Origin: Choanephora cucurbitarum
Lineage: Eukaryota > Mucoromycota > Mucoromycetes > Mucorales > Choanephoraceae
Length of the DNA: 64,000 bases
Reading direction: 5' to 3'
NCBI GenBank assembly: GCA_025331435.1
Contig: JAIWNI010000001.1
Span: 558,001-622,000 of the forward strand
In this document: piece by piece, positions 58,304 through 64,000 of the stretch
How the letters are laid out: each line of letters opens with the position of its first letter
How positions within the stretch are numbered: the stretch's first letter is position 1
The notes under the pieces: generated by a model
The model's input: only the letters and a program-made list of their open reading frames with translations
The model's database searches: none
What the model was told of the DNA's origin: nothing
Program-made: the position numbers and the translations under genes

Positions 58304-61300
58304 ATGAGCTCGATTCGCATGGAAGCAAGTACAGCAACTACTGAACAGCTGGAAGTACAGATCAACAAACGCATCAAGACAGGTAGCACTCTTCCCATAG
58401 ACCTCTCTTCATTTCCTTCTCTAAGTGTTTGTTAGACCATCAAAGCACTCAATCAGACGATGATCTATTTGATGATGATCTTGATATTCAGGAGATCGAT
58501 CTGTCCGCCATTATGGCCTCTCGAAAACCAGCTAATCAAAACCTCAGTGTTAGTTTTGAGCATGCACCTGTAGAAGGACTAGGCGATCTATTGAATACCA
58601 CTGAGAGCAACCCAAAACCACCCATCAACTCTGTAAGGTTTTGAGAGCTATCTATCTATAGTTTGCTAAGTATCCTCTTATTCAAATAATAGCAATCAAA
58701 GAGAAAAAAGTTTACGCGCTATCTTGTGGCCAACGTAAGATACAGCACTTATGAGATACGAGAGAGCCAGTTTACTGAAAAGGTAGTTTTTCAAAAAAAA
58801 AACTACTGTATGCTAAACACCTTACTTATCTTACAAAGGTACTGACACTTGTACAAGAAGAAGCGAACTGTGCAGTCACAGCTAGACTTCGACAAGAATG
58901 GGAGCATACAACTGTTGCTATTGGTGATGTGGTTCATGTACCTTATACAGACACTATGGAAAATGATATTGTGATAGACAATCATCAAAACTTCATTGTT
59001 GTACATCCTGACAAGCTTATTTCGTGTACAGCCGTTGCTGATAGTTTTGCTTGCATTCGCAAAAGTGTGCTGCAAATGAAAATCAGAGGTGCAAGTGAAT
59101 ATTCTGAGGCTTTAGTACATGGTAACATTATTCATGCTGTGTTGCAAGAGGCGTTGATCACCAGGGATTTTTCACTCAAGTCAATCCGAAAGAACATCTC
59201 AAACACAATAAAAAACTCAGTAGAAGCACTTTACGCTATTGATCAAGATGAACAGACAGCAAGCACCATTTTGACCACATATGCTGACAGTATACATCAG
59301 TTCGGAATGCTTTATGTCAACGATAATCCAAAACCAAATGCTAAAGTAAGCAAAGACATGGGAGCCAACGCCGAGAAAGAATTAGGCTGTACATCAGTAG
59401 CCATCTGTAAAATATTGGACATTGAAGAGCACCTTTGGAGCCCAACATTTGGTTTGAAGGGAATGATTGATGCATCTGTTCAATTAAAACTAAGCCCATC
59501 CAACAAGGTACTGACTATTCCCTTTGAACTCAAGACCGGCAAGACATCTCGCTTCTTGACCAACCGAGCCCAGACATTATTGTATACCTTATTGATGAGT
59601 GATCGATATGGTAAGTGAGCATAGTGCTTACAAACAAACGTGTTGACTTACATTTTTGGCAACATAGATATTGATGTTAGAGCTGGTGTATTGTATTACT
59701 CAAAAACGAACAGCCTCTATCTTGTGCCTGCCTTACAAAATGATCTACAATCCCTTGTTATGGCAAGAAACCATCTAGCAGTAGCTGAACGCAAATCTTC
59801 TATACCACCTATGATCAAAGATATGCATACTTGTCAATACTGCTACCTTAACCATGCCTGCACTATCTATCACAAATCAATTGAATTAGGTACATCCAAA
59901 ACAAGTGAACTGCACGATCTATTCGACAAGATGACAGGTCATCTAAGCGATTCAACAACTGAGTTTGTACGCCATTGGTGGAATCTGCTGGACCAAGAGG
60001 AGACAGATATTGACTACGTTCGAAAGGATATCTGGAGTCAGCCTGCCGAGATTCGCGAGATGATGGGTCAGTGTCTCTCCAACATGAAACTTGATGCGAA
60101 TGCTAGCCAAATCGACTCTCAGGCTTCTCGATGGCGATATTGCTTTGTTCGTACACCTCAACAGCCTTTAGTGTGTAGCATCTCTGTAGGCGATCCAGTT
60201 GTTGTTTCTAGTATGGAAGGACATATCAACTTAGCTATGGGGTTTGTGACCAAAATCAGTTTGTCTGACATTCATTTGACATTGAATGAACCTCTACGTA
60301 TTCCGCCTCAAACGGATCTTGGCTTCGATGCTGAACATAACCAAAACTTTTATTCGTTTGTTGGGGTTCAGAACAACCTAGCTGAATTTTACAATCGCTC
60401 CAAGATTTTATACCGTATTGACAAAGATGAAATGTCAACAGGTATGAGCCTGCTGAGAAACAATCTAATTATGCTGGTTGCAATAGCCAGTGAAGACGAT
60501 CATTCTGGTGAGCGATTGCGTGAATTGATTGTAGATATGAAAAAACCTGAATTTAGTACGGCCGCACCACATATTTCAGCCACTTCCAAAATGAATCCAG
60601 ATCAACGCAACGCTCTTCGACGTGTCTTGCAAGCTAAAGACTATTCATTGATCCTGGGCATGCCAGGCACAGGCAAGACAACGACCACTGCTGAAATCAT
60701 TTCCTATCTTGTTCAAATGAACAAGTCTGTCCTGGTCTCTGCTTACACTCACACAGCTCTAGACAACGTCTTGGTCAAAGTTCGCGAACATGGTGTTGAT
60801 GTGTTGAGATTAGGTAATATTGATAAAGTCATGCCTTCGATGCGCGATTGTGTTCCTTCTGTCAATAGCACAATTACTTCTGTTCATGAAATGCAAGAAT
60901 ACTACAAATCCAAAAGAGTGGTTGGTGTTACCTGTCTTGGTATTGGCGAGTAAAGTATTTCTTCACCTGCATTGAATGGTAAACAGTGACTAACATTGGT
61001 TTTAATTAGCATTATGCTCCAAAAACGACGATTTGACTATTGTATCATTGACGAAGCATCGCAAATTACCTTACCTACCTGTATTGGCCCTCTTCGGTAT
61101 GCAGATCGATTTGTGCTTGTAGGCGATCTTTACCAACTACCACCTATCATCCGCAACAAGGAGGCTAAAGATGGAGGACTTGACAAGTCACTTTTTGCTA
61201 CTCTGGCAGAAGCAAGGCCTGAATCGATTTGTTACTTGGAGCATCAATATCGCATGTGTAAAGAAATCATGGATGTATCTAATTTGTTGATTTATGACGG

Positions 61301-62195
61301 CAAATTGAAATGCGGTAGCCATGCTGTGGCTCAAAAACAGTTGAGTTTACCCAATATTAAGACGGGATTACAAGAGATGCACCAGAGTACTTCTTGTGCT
61401 GGTTTATCAAGCTGTTGGTTGAAATCTGTTGTGGATCCAAAGTAAAAGATAGCAATCAGAATAGACAAGTGGAAAGACTAATCATCAGATTTTCTTCTTC
61501 GATTTCTTATCTTTTAGTCGCAAAGTTATTTTTGTTGATACGGACAAGTTACAAGTGAAAGAGAGCAGGCCTTTTGGAAGCTATGTACAGAATGATACTG
61601 AAGCAACATTGATTGAGCATACAGCAGAAGCTCTTCTAAATTGTGGATTAAAACAAGAGCAATTGGCCATCATCTCAGTTTATCGCTCTCAGCTACGCTT
61701 AATATCGCAGTTGCTGAAAAAGAGATCAAAATTGGAGATTGCCACGATCGACAAATATCAAGGACGCGACAAAGAATGCGTGATTCTTTCACTTGTGCGT
61801 AATAATACTCAAGGCAATGTAAGTGCATCAAACAAAAATGCAATATTCTGTTATTTGACTTTTTACACGCTTATCTTGAATAGACTGGTGATTTGTTAAG
61901 AGACTGGCGTCGACTGAATGTAGCTATTACTCGAGCAAAAAGCAAGTTGATTTTGTTTGGTTCACTTTCTACTTTAAAGTCATCTGCTCTTTATAGCCAT
62001 CTGATTGACATGTTTGAGCAGAAAGAATGGATTTACCACCTTGCTTTTGGATCAGAAACGATGCATCTTGTAAAGGAGGAAGAGAATGAAAGACAGATAC
62101 CCAAAGATAAAAAGACACACAAAACTTTCTCTCTCACAACAAGAATTCTTAAAGAAAACCAAATCTTGAAAGAATTGCATCAATTTGCATCCTAA
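58304..62195 (+). CDS. DNA2: Dna2 nuclease-helicase
   Basis: Processes Okazaki flaps and resects double-strand breaks in the nucleus. Eight exons: 58304-58382, 58436-58632, 58693-58782, 58839-59610, 59668-60949, 61010-61441, 61518-61818 and 61884-62195, giving 1154 aa. The N-terminus is acidic and disordered. The RecB-like nuclease has ALVHGNIIHAVLQEAL, GLKGMIDASV (Asp) and FELKTGKTSR (the ExK), with the [4Fe-4S] cysteines in SFACIRKS and CQYCYLNHAC. The SF1 helicase has Walker A GMPGTGKTTTTAEI, DYCIIDEASQITLP, GDLYQLPPI, EHQYRMC, TIDKYQGRDKECVILS and NVAITRAKSKLI. All catalytic residues are present. The joint at 60950 changes a Gly-Ile-x-His consensus to GIGDIM but keeps the frame. Confidence 0.96.
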
Positions 62196-62474
62196 TAGAC
62201 ACATCAAGGCAACAATTTACTTCATTCAACAAACACAAAGCAATAGTTCACTTAGAACATTTTTTCAAATCACCTAGAAACAGACTAACGATTCATCAAA
62301 CCGATTAAAGAATGCAATTATTACTTCCGTTTTTGTCCAAGTCTACTAAATTTCTATTGAGCTAGAATGTCATGCGATAACTGTTTTTTCTCTCTTATGA
62401 ATGACTGAAAATATATAAGCAGCACTTATATTGAAGCCAGAAAAATAAAAGAAGAGATTAGTTGTATATATATT

Positions 62475-64000
62475 TTACTTTTGAGGTGAATGCATTGAAA
62501 AGCGACCATAATGAGTGCTTTTTCGTCTAACTAGGCTTTTAAAATCGCGCAAAACGTTGGACTTGGAAATGGATGGTATCAGATGTGAAGAACAATTCCT
62601 CTGTTCATTCATGGGTTCTGAATGGCTGTCATGAAGAGTTTGATAGTGAGTTGTATTTAGAGATTTGGGACATGTGTTGCCTATGAGCGACCTTCGTTGA
62701 TCTAGACGACTAAGCGATTTTGTTGTATGGCTGGCTTCATCTGCCATATCCATTAGATTTGAAAACAAATTCGCTCGAGCCTTATTGATTGGCACAGCAA
62801 ATTTACTTGATTTTAGAGCTGCATTCTCTGCATTTATTACTAACAACAGACTCTACGTGAATAGAAATTTTCTTATGCAATTGGCACTTACATTTTAGCA
62901 TCAGAAAGGATGCCAAGTATTTCGGGTCATAGAAGATAGATGAGGGAGGTAATGCTGGTGTAAATGGCTCAATGTTTTTGTGATGGAGCACTTCGACCCT
63001 TTGTAAAAAGAAATCAGAAAAATGTACATTCAAATCTTGCAAAGCACTTACCTCCATGTTTGGTTATCATCGACATATTCGGATTGAACAACAATAAAAA
63101 CATGAGAAAGTTGCGATTGAATAGCACTTGGATTGAATGTTTGATTTTTTCCTTCCATAAAAATAATGCATACAATGTCTATAGAAGTATCGAGTAAGAG
63201 AGGCGATCTTGCCGGCGTTATTATGATGACAAATGCTGATCATACCATTTCCAATGTATCTCTTTTTGTGTATCTGCTGAGGATCGGTTTCTCTAGATGG
63301 CATTAATGGTGCAACATGATACATAATTTCGAACTCCCGCCATGTGGAAGCAAATGAGATTTTCCCTGATTCTCCTGCTAGTTATAGCAATATTTTTGAG
63401 TGATACTATGCCTCCTCATTTTCTTTTTCAATATATTCATTAACTTACTTTTTGTATCTAATCCTGCAGCAAATCCCTTATAGCCCTGAAGCTTGACAGG
63501 CTTTCCGATAGCATGCAAAAATGTGTTCAAGCCTCTTGAAACTTTTGAGTTAGATAGCCATTGGTCCTCTGTATCTTGACCATCATGTATTGTCATTACA
63601 CCAAACTTGTATAACCTAGGCATCTATAAAAAGTAGACTTAATTTGATACGTTTGATTTTCCTTCTTGAAAACGTTTTGTTGTTACCCCCAATTTCATCG
63701 TACTTCAACAATCCTTTCTCTAATCCAGATAAAATAGTAGTTTCTGCAGAGAACTCTCTAAATTGTTTAAAGTCAATAGTATGGTAAAGCAATAAAAGAG
63801 CCGCTCGAACTGATCGATCTGTATGATACTGATTTGATCCATGTATGCCTGTAATACTGGTCAGAATGACAGACGAAAGGCTGCGTAACGGTCTCTTTTT
63901 CTTTACATCATGCTCAATATCCAATCTAGACAATTGGTTTGAAGCTCCAAGCTTCAACATAAGCTCCTCTACTCTCTTTTCGTCTATTGTATGACCTATT
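62475..64000 (-). CDS. Rap-GAP domain protein, C-terminal part (runs off the right edge)
   Basis: GTPase-activating proteins of this fold switch off Rap/Rheb-type small GTPases. Exons: beyond 64000 to 63687, then 63623-63449, 63377-63246, 63178-63052, 62998-62892 and 62839-62475. The domain is clear: LYKFGVMTIHDGQDTEDQWL, LQGYKGFAAGLDTKTGESG, WREFEIMYHVAPLMP, HKKRYIGND, SHVFIVVQSEYV, PFTPALPPSS and LINAENAALKSSKFA, the last pointing to the Rap1GAP/SIPA1 branch. The catalytic Asn is kept but the preceding His of RHIGN is Tyr here. The exon ending at 63687 has one G too many for the next exon, so either the splice site or the C5 run (63686-63690) needs checking. The tail is basic and Ser-rich. 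Confidence 0.88.

Overview
The window is nuclear DNA from a filamentous fungus, most likely an early-diverging Mucoromycota/Mucorales-type species. The evidence is AT-rich intergenic DNA with long A/T and CT runs, small GT-AG introns (mostly about 40-75 bases) breaking up nearly every gene, very close gene spacing (several tail-to-tail pairs 5-70 bases apart), and families typical of that group: a CYS3-type bZIP, an Ecl1-type short protein, Ala/Ser-rich GPI proteins, and Tc1, LINE and MULE elements. No operons, rRNA, tRNA or CRISPR array were recognised. All gene models were spliced by eye; each one keeps an open frame and ends on a stop, except the last gene, which has a one-base problem at one splice site.

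Layout. 1-5.7 kb: 5' part of a coiled-coil gene leaving the left edge, a 2.7 kb gap, quinolinate phosphoribosyltransferase, an XLF/NHEJ1 end-joining factor and a small unknown protein. 6.5-17.5 kb: SRPK kinase, an unknown Ser-rich protein, a CCCH-zinc-finger plus Pumilio RNA-binding protein, a choline-transporter-like (CTL/Pns1) membrane protein and a CYS3/MET28-type bZIP factor. 18.2-20.4 kb: a stand-alone C2-domain protein, an 8-base minisatellite and an Ecl1-like protein. 20.4-25.9 kb: a transposon island with a decayed LINE, a decayed Tc1/mariner copy and, next to it, a complete-looking Tc1 element with 27-base terminal inverted repeats and TA flanks.

27.8-34.4 kb: a KRE9-like GPI protein, a TMEM198-like membrane protein and a PWWP plus LEDGF/IBD-like chromatin protein. 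36.7-47.4 kb: intronless MPDU1 homologue, complex I subunit NDUFS4, a peroxisomal-type Lon protease, a small secreted SSI-like (subtilisin inhibitor-like) protein, dolichol kinase and a mitochondrial class I release factor. 47.7-49.8 kb: a broken MULE transposase. 51.8-64 kb: a CCC1/VIT1 iron or manganese transporter, a secreted polysaccharide lyase family 8 enzyme, an unknown protein, an SRF-type MADS-box factor, the Dna2 nuclease-helicase and the C-terminal part of a Rap-GAP protein that leaves the right edge.

The genes do not form one pathway. Loose themes are organelle maintenance (NDUFS4, release factor, Lon), dolichol/glycan metabolism (MPDU1, dolichol kinase), DNA repair (XLF, Dna2) and secretion or cell surface (KRE9-like, SSI-like, PL8). 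The points most worth following are the SSI-like domain in a fungus, the fungal PL8 lyase, the CCCH-PUF fusion, the His-to-Tyr change in the Rap-GAP active-site motif, and the intact Tc1 element beside its decayed relative.
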